The position numbers and the translations under genes were made by a program. From the NCBI RefSeq assembly GCF_026914185.1, contig NC_070560.1, forward strand, positions 7,555,501 through 7,619,500: a stretch of 64,000 nt of DNA, written 5' to 3'. How positions within the stretch are numbered: position 1 is the stretch's first letter; the number at the start of each line of letters is the position of its first letter. The notes beneath the pieces were generated by a model, which worked only from the letters and a program-made list of their open reading frames with translations, made no database searches and was not told the origin of the DNA. The stretch comes from Puccinia triticina (Eukaryota > Basidiomycota > Pucciniomycetes > Pucciniales > Pucciniaceae). Below, piece after piece: positions 39,796 to 51,030 of the stretch.

Positions 39796-41133
39796 GCGGA
39801 AGGAAAGCCTTTTTTGACGCGAAAAGTGCTGTATTACAGCGTAGCGCGCGCTCTTTTGCGCCCTGCGTGTTTAGTGTTGGCAAAATTGCGCGCATCTACG
39901 CTAACGCTACACTAAAAGCTAAAATAGCTTTGCACCCTGTGCGCGTAGCATTACCGCAGATGCGCATAATTGCGCTAATGCTACTTTAAAAATAGTGCAT
40001 TTGTGCTGCACTATGCTACACTAACAGCTATGCTTAGCGTAGCTGACCCACCGTTGCTCCAACGCAGTTGAGGCTCATATCTGATGTTAGCTTAACTAAG
40101 CCTCTTGAACGGAGGGTCTGTGTTGGAATGAAGGGTCTGCGGTGTGCGGTACTCCTGGTTGCGGACTCTGATGACGTCACAAGTGTGAACACTCCAATTC
40201 TAGAGCTCTTGACGTTTACCTAGGATCAGTTTACCACTCCTGCCTTTCCTTTCTTCCTCATCTCAACATCAACTTAACTCGCGGTCAACAGCTTCTGAAA
40301 CTCATTGACTTTGCAGTACCTCGTCCAGATCATTTGTCTAGGCTGGCAATCTCTTAGGTTCTTACTCCCTTCTATCTTTCCGAACTTGTTGACCATGTTT
40401 TCTTAAATCTGATCACCTTCTATTTTACTGTTAGCCTGAAAAGACCTATTGTATGCTGGATAGGATCTCTTATTGTCCTCATTTCAATCATTTTGTTCCT
40501 GTTTCTTTTTAGGTATAAACAAATCATACTTGTATTTATTCTTCTAGTTGTTTTTACTGAAATGTCATCTCTTTTTAGTCCGAAAATTCTCAGTCTGGGG
40601 GTGTAAGGGTTCACCAGGGTTCACCTTATTGAAACTGAATTATACTATAAGCATTGTATTTATGCTTATACATAGTATTTGTTGCTCTACATATCTTGTA
40701 CTCAAGTTCAAACTTGCTCTCTTCTTTTTCTTCTCAAGCCTGTCTTCACCTTGAGGTTCTCTTTCCACCTTTTATCTCCAACTTCTCACAATTATATAGT
40801 GAAATCACATTCTTTTTGATAGACTTCTGGCCTTTGGCCTTCCGTCCCACCAACTTTCTCAGTGAAAGGATTCAATCCCTTACAGGGGGACCCTGCCCAG
40901 AGGCAACACCGGGTAGTTACAATACGTTACAATATTGAGTGTAATTTCTTATTGTAACTACTCTTGTTATGGCGGACCATTGTTATGGCTATCTGTAAAA
41001 ACTAGATTCCTTACTTTTCTATAACTTAGTGAACAATATTATTGTATTTCTTAGTTCTTGCTAACGTAGCGCCACCTAACGCGCAATAACAACTGTTAAC
41101 GTGTTTGAATCCCTGTGCAAGTTCTGGGGTGCA
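39796..41133. other. No gene supported; MITE-like TAGCG-rich stretch at the left
   Basis: 39800-40062 is rich in GCGCGTAGCG and GCTACACTAA motifs and ends TAGCTGACCCACCGTTG, resembling a terminus of the GTTACG-type MITEs. A paired left terminus is not clear. 40080-41133 is AT-rich with only short, unrelated open frames. Confidence 0.35.
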
Positions 41134-41142
41134 GTACCAATA

Positions 41143-41317
41143 GGACCCAGGAAAGCCCCTATGGAACACAGTAACCTAAATTCCCATATTTTTGGAAAAT
41201 TCATACATTTTTGGAGCGCATTCATACACATTTTGTGTGTAGGTTCAGAGCTTGGTCTAAAAATTCATACAAATTTTGTGCCTACGTTTTTTTGGGCAGC
41301 ATTGATGCTGCTGCCAA

Positions 41318-41350
<33 letters not shown>

Positions 41351-41833
41351 TGGAGAGGGGGGGCAAGAAAAGAAAAAAACTGGGAACCAGACTGCTGTAA
41401 CTGTTGAGGGGAGGGAATGGGGTCACTTGGGCAGGGTTAATAAGAAGGACAGAAAGTGGGATGCAACCTGTGGATCAATTGGGTGGCACAGGGGGAGGTG
41501 GATTGATATACTTTGTATATACTTGTGGCGGTGGTACTGGAGCCGCAGCCGGAGGGTAGGTGAGTGTGGTACTGCTCCAGCCTAGAACTGTAGACTTGAT
41601 TCAGACTGAAAAATCATTATAGACAAGGATTTCAACCTTAGCTTGAGCCCCTGATTCTCATACATTTTTTGTTACTACCCCCCTTGCCCTCAGAAAAAAT
41701 TCATACAATTGAGGTGAGTACCTTTACCGGCCAAAATGACCATTCATACATCTGGGGTGCGTAGGTTTTTGTTTTTTGACAAAAAAATCATACATTTTGG
41801 TTACTGTGTTCCATAGGGGCTTTCCTGGGTCCT
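41143..41833. mobile_element. Mutator-like MITE, 691 bp
   Basis: The 34-bp TIRs are perfect: GGACCCAGGAAAGCCCCTAT followed by GGAACACAGTAACC, and the exact inverse on the right. GTACCAATA lies directly before the left end (41134-41142) and one base after the right TIR (41834-41842), a 9-bp duplication typical of Mutator-like elements. There is no transposase. The body contains repeated AATTCATACA motifs and a 32-base G run. Confidence 0.75.
41318..41349 (+). repeat. Poly-G run, 32 bases
   Basis: Thirty-two consecutive Gs inside the Mutator-like MITE, followed by further G-rich sequence. Such a run can form G-quadruplexes and is prone to length errors, so the exact length is uncertain. Confidence 0.85.
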
Positions 41834-41842
41834 GTACCAATA

Positions 41843-43715
41843 CAGAGTTGTACTGTTGTATTTTGCAAAATCTAACAGTAGAACTGAATGATCCTACAGG
41901 TTTGTTACAAAAGTTTGGGTGCAAGTTAGTGCCATCAGCCGGAAACGGTTGTTTTCCACCCGGACCCGCTAAAGAAACATTCATCCGTGAATCCTACACA
42001 GCAACAATATGCAGGGAGTCCGACGACTGAGCAAGACCCTCCAACAGGTGCGCCAATCATCAATCTCTCCCCATTTGAGTGCTTTCCATTGATCTCAGCC
42101 TTTCCTCCAAGGCCAATTACTAATGACCGGACACATTAAGCAGGTTCACAAACATTATCCAGCGGGGCGAAGGCAAGCATGCAGGGCAGGCTGAGGATGA
42201 AGAGATGCTGTCAGTGCGCTTGGTCCACAAGCGGGCCTTGACGCTGTTGAACGATACCGTCGTCCCGGCGAATCTCTTCCTGTTCAACGCCTGCGGCATT
42301 CTCTGGAACCCTGCCCAGGACATCTATCCTCACCATCCTGGTCATGCCAACCCAGCCAGTTTAAACTCTTTGAGCTCATTCATCCTCCTCCGGGTCAGTT
42401 GATCTGCTCCTTTCCTCGCTTTCAGTCTGTCAATCCCAACTGAAACTATTGATTTGTCTATCCCAACATATCTAACAAAATGGTCATCCTTGGCGCTGGC
42501 AAAAGTATAATGACCATCAAGCCAGAAAAGATCGCGGCCATCAAGACCTACTTGAACTCGATTGGCATTCAACTCAATGTCCTCAACACAGTTGAGTCCT
42601 CCTTCTTTCTACCATTCTTCAGCCTACCACCTATGCCTGTTTTCTGCCTTTTTAATACAAATTTTGCTACAAACAATGCGTAACGGGCTGTCAGCCCATC
42701 ATTGTGCCGTAACGTAATAGGGATTAAATCCTTCCCAATAAAAATAACGCAACGGCACTAATATAAAAATATGAGAAAATCCAACTAGCGTTAGCATGCA
42801 GCTGTTACTGGTAACGGCCACAGTAATGCGCCCCTAATCAATACGTTATCAATGCGTTACCGTTACTGGTAACGTAGCTACCCAGTGTTGCCAGAGGGCT
42901 TTCCATAGGAGAGGCTTATGCATAATGTCTGAAACCTGGCAGACAAAGGAAGAATTTCCAACCCCAAAAACAGAAAAACACCTTGTAAAAATCAACAACA
43001 CATGTACAGAGAAATCCGAGTGGACAGTTCTCTCAACAGTACTGCTGCACACCCTTACCAAATATTTTGAGGCTTAAACTCCAAAACTGATTGAAGGAAT
43101 CTGTTTTGAAGGTTAAAAGAATCCTGAAAGATATTACATTGCTCTGAAGATCCATTTTTGGATTCTCTCATAATATGCAGGATTGATTTAGGGTGTTCAA
43201 AGTTGACTTGCATAAAATAATAGCACCATAAAATCATAAAATTCTGAGGTGAAAAAATATGTACACCCAAACACTCAAATTAGAGCAACATTTCTAAAAT
43301 GGTACATATGAAATTGTCAGCCTACGTGATGCCAAGGATAGTAACCTTCTAGCTACATGTGGTAAAAAGCAAAATATTAGAGTTATCCCACTTTCTTAAA
43401 TCCACAAAATCCTAGACCTCTGGATCTAAGTTTTGGGGTGTTTTAATTACAAAATTACAACAAAAAAATAGTGCACACAAGTTGAAAATCCCCAAAGGCC
43501 CAAAGGCTCTATGGATGACCCTTCAGCTGTGCCGCCGCAACAAGCAAAAGTGGGCTGGTTGATAGAGTAGTCCAGGAAGGCCCTAACCAAGTGATTAGTG
43601 TGGTGGGCTCCCAGGGAGGGGGGAGGACGAAACCGGAACCCCTGGGGGGACAATTGACACCAGCCCCCCCCCCTCCTTAAATATTCATGCTCAGGCAGTG
43701 AGTTGTGACTTGAAT
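41843..43715. other. No complete gene; possible coding scraps at 42130-42600
   Basis: 42140-42402 (plus frame with HKRALTLLND and NACGILWNP) and 42480-42600 (ILGAGKSIMTIKPEKIAAI) have codon-like composition but no family I can name. They are separated by pyrimidine-rich sequence that could be an intron. 42670-42890 is rich in GTAACG motifs and ends GTAGCTACCCAGTGTTG, a partial GTTACG-type MITE. 42900-43715 is AT-rich without support for a gene. Confidence 0.3.
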
Positions 43716-44259
43716 TGTGACAATAAAGAGTACATGTCACATGATGACGTATGCGGCATGGTTAGGTTTTGGGATTGTCGGAACCGGTTTCTTACTTGTC
43801 TATCATACATTAGGTTTAGCTCACATGTATCGATACACAAGCTTGTAGTTCCGTTCCTCTCTCCCTTCTTTTCCTCACACACTCATCACAATCGTGTCAC
43901 TAATAATACCTCGTTTAGGTATTTCTCTTTCCCAGCTTGTTGCTTCTCTTGGAGACTTTTCTCCTCGTTTGCTCACCGCTGTCACTCTGGTGTTTCATAG
44001 GTTCAGTCTCTTTTCTTTCTTATCTCTTTATCTATTTATTACTCGATAAGCAATACACACACTCATCACAATCGTGTCACTCATAATACCTCTTTAAGGT
44101 ATTTCTCTTTCCCAGCTTGTCGCTTCTCTTGGAGACTTTTCTCCTCGTTTGCTCACCGCTGTCACTCTGGTGTTTCATAGGTATTTCTCTTTCCCAGCTT
44201 GTTGCTTCTCTCGGAGACTTTTCTCCTTGTTTGCTCACCGCTGTCACTCTGGTGTTTCA
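43716..44259 (+). repeat. Copia 5' LTR with internal repeats
   Basis: It starts TGTGACAATAAAG and ends before the primer-binding site at GTGTTTCA. A unit containing CTCTTTCCCAGCTTG...CTCTGGTGTTTCATAGG occurs three times here (about 43917, 44098 and 44180). The 3' LTR keeps only one full unit. Confidence 0.75.
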
Positions 44260-44260
44260 T

Positions 44261-44276
44261 AGGGTATGAGCCCAGC
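44261..44276 (+). promoter_or_regulatory. Copia primer-binding site, likely half-tRNA of initiator Met
   Basis: AGGGTATGAGCCCAGC directly follows the LTR. Its complement GGGCTCATACCC resembles the anticodon arm of initiator tRNA-Met (CAT anticodon). This is the internal site used by copia-type elements that prime with a cleaved half tRNA. Confidence 0.5.
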
Positions 44277-44542
44277 TCTTTGAGCAGAGGTCAGATTAGA
44301 CTTTCGACAAGGCACAAGATACGGAAAACGAGTTTACCCTGGCGGAACGTCCAAAACTTCCGGGCGACTTTGGTCTACCTTCTCCTGAAGCCACCCCTGG
44401 ACCCGTTCTACCTGACGATCCCTCAACCAGTAGCATCTCTTACGATCAAGAAATCAAACCGATTGTTGAATCTCAAGCATCATCATCGTATTCAGAAGAA
44501 TCCAATTCTACTTTTCATCAAGAAGATCTTGTTCCCATCACT

Positions 44543-45511
44543 ATGGCCGCCGAGTCCTCGCTCTCTAGCGGATCTGTTTCTTCAGGTATAAAACTATGTA
44601 CCGAAAAACTCAATCATCTTAACTTCACCTCTTGGCGTTATGACATTCCATGCTTCCTGGGATTCTTAGGCCTGGACAAGTTTCTTAAAACACATACTTC
44701 AGCTTTAGTTGCTTGCCCTGATTATCAATGCAAAGTCGAACAAGTTACAAACTATATTCGTCTTCATCTTTCCCGAGCCGAAGCAGTACGATTTGTTCCC
44801 GACTTGGACAACTATAATCCGGTTGCTCTTTGGGATGCGATTAGAGATCATTATTCCGAAAGCTCTATAGAAAACTCAGCTAATCTCATGGACAAGTTAC
44901 ATGATTTTACTTTTCCCAAAGATGGCATGGTCAAAACCATCGATGAATTTCGAACAACTTTCCAACTCATGATTGAAGTCAGTACCGAAGACTTTGACAT
45001 CAAAAGCCTTGAACTTGTCTGGATTTTCTTCGTTCTCAAGCGACTTCCATCTTCTTACGGAACTTTTCGGGCATTCCAATTTTCAAGTATGAAGAAAATC
45101 AACGGTGTCCGTCCCAACATCACCATGTCTCAATTCCTTGCGGATCTTGAAACAGAGCTTCGCCGTCAACAAGAGGCCGCTTCTCAGGCTACCGCGGCAG
45201 CTACGGCCTTGGCTTTATATCAAAGTAAGGCATCTCCGAAGACTAGTTCGTTCAGTTCTCAAGGAGCTTCTCAAAAGAGCAAACTGTCTCGACGACCAAC
45301 CTGTCGTTTTGGTGTTCACAATCCAGACACTTCTCACACCAAAGAAGATTGTCATCAAACTCATCCGGCTAAAGCCATTGCTTATCATCAATCAGCAATT
45401 GATCGAGTTAATTCAAATTCTTCCAACAAAGCGCTCCTCAGTGTAAACTCCGGTGTATCAGACGCTATTGTTCTTGACAGTGGAGCTTCAGGACATTATC
45501 TGAAATATTGA
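44543..45511 (+). pseudogene. gag: Copia gag and start of protease
   Basis: The ATG at 44543 opens a 322-residue frame. It has a copia-type capsid region (FTSWRYDIPCFLGFLG near residue 30; WDAIRDHYSE near 95), a Cys/His motif near 250-270 (CRFGVHNPDTSHTKEDC), and ends just inside the protease active site (IVLDSGASGHYL) at an in-frame TGA. The gag part itself is open. Confidence 0.8.
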
Positions 45512-46060
45512 GAATACTTCACTTCTTTTGTTTCCACTTCCTCCTCAGTCTATGGCGCCAATGGTGCCGCTATTCCTATACTCGGATTTGGCTCAGCAAT
45601 CATACACACCTCCACGGGTTCAATTAAAATCAAAGAAGCTTTCTACGTTCCAACACTGTCAAATTCTTTAATTCCGCAATCATTCTACATACGGCAAGGG
45701 TACTCTATAATTTCCACTTCAAATGGATCTGGTTTTGAGTGTCTTCGAAACAACCATGTTCTTTGCAAAGGATCGACCACCGACAACGTCTTGTTAATTC
45801 AAATGAATTGTTCTCAAGCATTATCGATTACTCCCGGGCCAGTTAGCAATTCTTTGGATCTCCACCGGGCGCTTGGTCATCCCAGTCTCCCCTATCTGAA
45901 GAAGGCTTTTCCTGATGTCAAAATCGATCCGTTCGACTGCAGTGTCTGTGATCTATCAAAAATGCACAAGACTCCCTTCCCCGGTTTGTTTCCCCTCGCT
46001 TCCAAGTCCCTGGAATGCATTCACATGGATCTTTGTGGTCCCATGTCTCCTCCTTCTCGT

Positions 46061-46870
46061 TGTCAGCCACTGAGACAATTGTCCATGTGTCTACAATGAT
46101 AATTACAAGTCATGTAACCCAATGGCTAAAGGCTACCTTAAGGTTGATCTTGATCTTGTGTAAGATCCTGTGTTCAACCCCTCCTGTTATCTTATAATAT
46201 TACTTTTGTTGCAATCATTGATTTATATATACTAAACTATATGATTTCACACTTATTATGTATTTACCTTGATTTAGAATAATAATGTACTAATGGAGTA
46301 TATCTCTCTATGGATTTACCATACATAGAGAGATTACATAATTATTCATGTAATTCCTCCTCTGAATTCCGTGGACCTCAGCTTTCCCTCCTTGGAGTTA
46401 AGGATCCCTCTGGGGCCTTGACTCGAAGGAGGATCAGGTCCCTGTAATATAAAAGGGGGGGATCTTTCCTCTGGAGAGATCTTTCCCCCAAGATTATTAC
46501 CATACAAACCCGTGCAACTTACTAGAATTATAGTGAGTGGGGTTTTCCAATAGTCTACTAACCTTTTCCTTTACAGCTTCAATCTCCTTTGTGTATTTTC
46601 CTAGGTACAGGTGGGTGTCATAACACCTGTATCCTAGAAGAACAAGAAGCTCATTCCTTGTTTTGAGCAACGGCGCTTGGCTTGATTTATCGCCGCGTCC
46701 CCTTACTTAAGTAAGGGTGCTAGTCCCTCCGCCTTCGGTGTTGAGTTGGACTTTTTTCCACTGGCCATCAGGCTATAGTGTGACCCTTAAGACCTCTGGC
46801 CGCTATTTAGCTGCTACAGATAGTCAAAAACCCTATCAGCCCCGTGTCACACAAGAGACCGGCGCTGACA
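46061..46870. repeat. Solo LTR, 810 bp, in copia integrase
   Basis: TGTCAGCCACTG to GGCGCTGACA, with a perfect 5-bp duplication CTCGT (46056-46060, 46871-46875). Excision restores the integrase frame exactly (PPS then RGGNLYF). Its ends resemble those of the 952-bp LTR at 24595. Confidence 0.85.
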
Positions 46871-47385
46871 CTCGTGGCGGTAACCTCTATTTTCTGAAGA
46901 TCATCGACGGATTCAGTAAATATCAATTCATCTTTCCAATGCTTCGTAAGTCTGACACGTTCTCCACTTTTGTCGGTTTTCTTAACCAGGCTGAAACCTT
47001 CACAACCAATAAATTGGTTTCAGTGGTTTCCGACAATGGTGGGGAATTTGTTAATGCCCGATTCCAATCCTTTTACGAACAACGAGGCATCAAACATCTG
47101 ACTACGGCTCCGTATACACCACAACAAAATCCCTTTTCCAAACGAGGGAACAGGACGACAATTGAAAAAGCCAGAACTTTGCTTGCCACTGCAGGGATGT
47201 TGCTTTCTTGGTGGGGCGAAGCTGTTTCCACATCGGTCTATCTCGAAAATTGATCACCCAATAGTTCTTTGAATTTTCTGTCGCCATTTGAACTTTGGCA
47301 TTGAGTTCCCCCGGATCTTTCCCGACTTGTCCCTTTTGGCTGTCGTGCTGTCGCTTACGTTGTAGGGACTCTTGTGGGACACTAA

Positions 47386-48925
47386 ATGTTTATTTGGTGA
47401 AAATATCCTCTGAGGGGGAAATAAATTGCTAATAGGTTGAAAGGCTATTACAACTTACGGGTGGTTTGAAAGACCTGCCCCTCTAATGGTACTATGCAAA
47501 TAACTAAGAGTCTTGTAATCAATATTTATAAAGATGTGGCTGATTCCAAGATAGATCTTACTTTTGTATAGTAATCTCTATCAGACCTAGATTCCTCAAA
47601 TCACTATTCTTGCAGATCTGTTACAACTTCTGATGCTGGAGGGATAATGTAATCCAGTGGGATCAATTATGTAAAATACAATTGTTGTTGATGTTGGGTT
47701 GTTGATGAGAAGGTTGGTAATGATCTCTTCCTTAAGCAATCTCTTGATAAGGCACTTTAATCAATACTAGAGCTCCTGGTTGCTACTACACTACTACTAC
47801 TTGTTATAATTGTTGTTGATGAAGTTGGTAATAATCTCTTCCTTAACAATCTCTTGATAAGGCACTTTAATTACTACTAGAGCTCCTGACTACTACTACT
47901 ACTACTGACTCAAACTTAACACTACCACTACCACTACCACTACCACTAAAATACCACTAAACTACCACTGTAACTAAGCTAACCACTGTGACCAAACCTC
48001 TGTAGGCTGATGGGGAAAAGATCTGATGAGGGGGGGAAAGAGGCCTCCTTATATATTGAAGGGTGAGGGAATTTAGCTCCAGGGGAACTCCTTGTGAGGG
48101 CTATTTTCTGCAGGGGATATCAGTTGCACAGCAAGATATGCATGTGTTGCACTGCCTGCCAAACAATTAGGTAATGGATTCTGCAGGAGGGGATATCAGT
48201 TGCACAGCAATATATGCATGTGTTGCACTGCCTGTCAAAGAATGATGTAATTGATTCTGCAGGCAGGCTCCTTGAACACCTTATCTGCCTGCATATGCTG
48301 CACTGCATGATATCATGTGTTGTTAGGTGACCCAAACAACCTTCTGTAACCTACCATATGCCTGCATGTCCAGCTGTTGCCTTCTTCCATCCAGAATATT
48401 GGGGGTCAAAGCCTCTCCTCCCACCTTGCTCCATCCTTCCTTCTTCCTCCTCCCTAATTAATACTTACATCCATATCCCATCATACTGAATCCTAGACCC
48501 TTATAAAGTAATATACCACCCTTATAAAGATAATATACCCTTACACAAGTAATATACCCTTATAACACTGCCTTACTTGATACACCACACCATCCTCCCT
48601 TCCATTCCTGGTTGAGACATGTGCTCCCAATACCTTCCACCTCTTCTATTGATAACATCCTTCCACCTCCCTGCCATCCTACCTAGTCATGGTCCTCCAT
48701 TCCATCCCTGATCACGCCGTCCATCCTACATGATCCTAGTCTGCCGTTCCGTCCGTGCTAACACTATCCCTCATCCATCTGTCTGTATCTGTAATGAATC
48801 CATTCCTCCCATCAACACATACACTGCTTGTATTATATATAACTTCCTCCTCTTATAATGAATGATAGCTGTATCTATGCTGTCTCAATACCTCTGCAAT
48901 GTGCTTTTGGCATTGTCACGCCAAT
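47386..48925. other. Undefined 1.5-kb insertion in copia integrase
   Basis: Coding stops after GCRAVAYV and resumes at PMEHHNVQ. The sequence between is AT-rich and non-coding, with CTACTACTACTAC/ACTACCACTACC microsatellites near 47785-47960 and a direct repeat of about 80 bp (48110-48250, GGGGATATCAGTTGCACAGC twice). I could not find matching termini or a target duplication, so the limits are approximate. Confidence 0.5.
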
Positions 48926-50680
48926 GGAGCACCACAACGTTCAAAAATCCAATCGTCCTTCAAAATTTTCGCCTTCCGGTGTAGAGGCAATCTTCTTAGG
49001 GTATGACGAGCATCATCACACTTATAAATTGTGGGTGCCGTCTTCCTTTAAGATTGTCTTTACGCATCACGTCAAATTCTCATCTTCCTGTTTTCCCCTT
49101 CTTCACGCTTCCTCCAACAGCTCCGTTTTGGACACAGCTCTATTCGATTTTGGTATTGACAAATCGTTAATTCCAATACTAAATGACACCTCAGATTCTT
49201 CTAACATCGCATCAACTGCCGAGAACTCAGAAGAACAAATCACTCCTGCTTCTCCTGATTCGCCACCTTCTCCGAGAATTCCGCTCCCCACCCCTTCCTC
49301 TCCAGCAACAACTCCCCTTCCTTCCAGCCCTCCGTCGCACGTCCTTCCCTCGCCGTCTTCAACTGTTCTTCCCCCGCCGGCTACAACAAAAGGCTATGCC
49401 TACGTACCCGCGTACAACACGGCTCCAAAAGACATCAATTCTTCAATTGATGCTTCGAATATTGTTGAAGGCACTCGACGGTCACGTGCACTGGTTATCA
49501 GACGACATCAGGCCAACCGGCTTCACTGAAAGATCCTAAAACATACGGCGAAATGATAGGACGATTGGACGAAAACAGCTGGCTTATGGCTGTTGAAGTC
49601 AAACTCAACAACATCATGCGTCATGAAGTATGGGTCGTTGCTCCTCTGGTTCCGGGCTGTAAACCACTTGACACCACGTGGGTCTTCAAGCAAAAATTTG
49701 ACGCAGATGGAATTCTCCTCAAGTACAAGGCAAGGCTATGTGTCAGAGGCTTTTGGCAGATTGAAGGAGTTGACTACGATGCCATATTTGCACCGACTGG
49801 TCGCCCAGCGACGCTTTGCCTGGTGCTTGGACTGGGCGCACTTCACAACTTCAAAATTGACCAAATGGATGTCAAATGTGCGTTTCTCAACGGAATTCCC
49901 GAAGAGGATTTGTACATCAAAGTTCCTGCTGGCGTCGGTATTGATCTTCCTCCTGGCCATGGACCCAAGCTTCAAAAATTACTTTACGGACTAAAACAAA
50001 GTCCGCGATGCTGGTACCGGGCTCTAAGCGACTTCTTCGTCTCGATCAACTTTAAGCCGTCAATTGTCAATCCCTGTCTTTTTGCACATCAAGATGAATC
50101 TCAATTTTGTTGCGTCTTCATTCACGTGGACGACTTGGTGATAATTGGACCAAGTGTACAATTCTTCAAGAACAAAATTTCTCAACGCTTTGAAATGGAG
50201 GATCTCGGTGAATGCAAATACGTTCTTGGCATGAGAGTCTCAAGAAATCACAACAAACAAACAATAACTTTATCTCAAGATTGCTATGCACACGAGATTC
50301 TTGAAGAATTCGAAATGCTAAACTGTCAACCTATCACCGCTCCCCTTCCTACAAACGCTACCACTTGTCCAATTGATCCATGTCCACCTTCTTCCTCCTT
50401 TAACTATAGGAGAGCGGTGGGCTTGCTCAACTACCTAGTTCAATGTACACGCCCCAATCTTGCTTTTCCCTGCAGCTATCTATCCCAACATCTCAACAAG
50501 CCATTGAAGACTCACCAAAATCATTTTCTTCATGTCATGCAATATCTTCAACACAGCAAATACGTTGGCTTGACTTTAGGTGCTGTCTCGATTTCCCCTT
50601 CTAATTTGACTCTCCTCGCATACACCGATGCCAGCTTTGCTACTGCGACTGAGGCATACTCTTTTGCAGGCAGTGCTATC

Positions 50681-50988
50681 TGTGAAGACCCAGAGGCTTC
50701 ACATGAAGATCACGGACAGATTACATCAGCAACCTGGGAGTACTTAACTCGACCCTCCCCGCGTCCCACCTAACTCAGCAGAGAGAAGCTGATCTTCTCT
50801 CCTGGGTTAGGTGAGCACCTCCTTCTATTCCTCATTATCAGACTGTATGTAGTTAGCAGAGAGAAGCTGATCTTCTCTCCTGGGTTAGAAATACAAAACA
50901 TAAGTGGTTCCTAGAATTCTGAGCCACCTTGGCCTCGTGCCAACTTCCGTGTCTGCCCAGTGAAGAGTCCTTTCGGAGGACTCTTACA
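50681..50988 (+). repeat. Ty3-3 5' LTR (308 bp)
   Basis: TGTGAAGACCC to GGACTCTTACA. It contains two copies of GCAGAGAGAAGCTGATCTTC and a palindromic AGTCCTTTCGGAGGACT close to its end. A T-rich stretch follows and I could not identify a primer-binding site. Confidence 0.9.
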
Positions 50989-51030
50989 CTTTTTTTTTCT
51001 TGAAACCACTTCAAGCTTGGTCCCTTCGTT

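Noticed and set aside
46831..46850. Right boundary of the copia-integrase insert near 46845 (CCCGT)
   Set aside because: A better boundary exists at 46870, giving a perfect CTCGT duplication, CTGACA terminus and an exactly restored frame.
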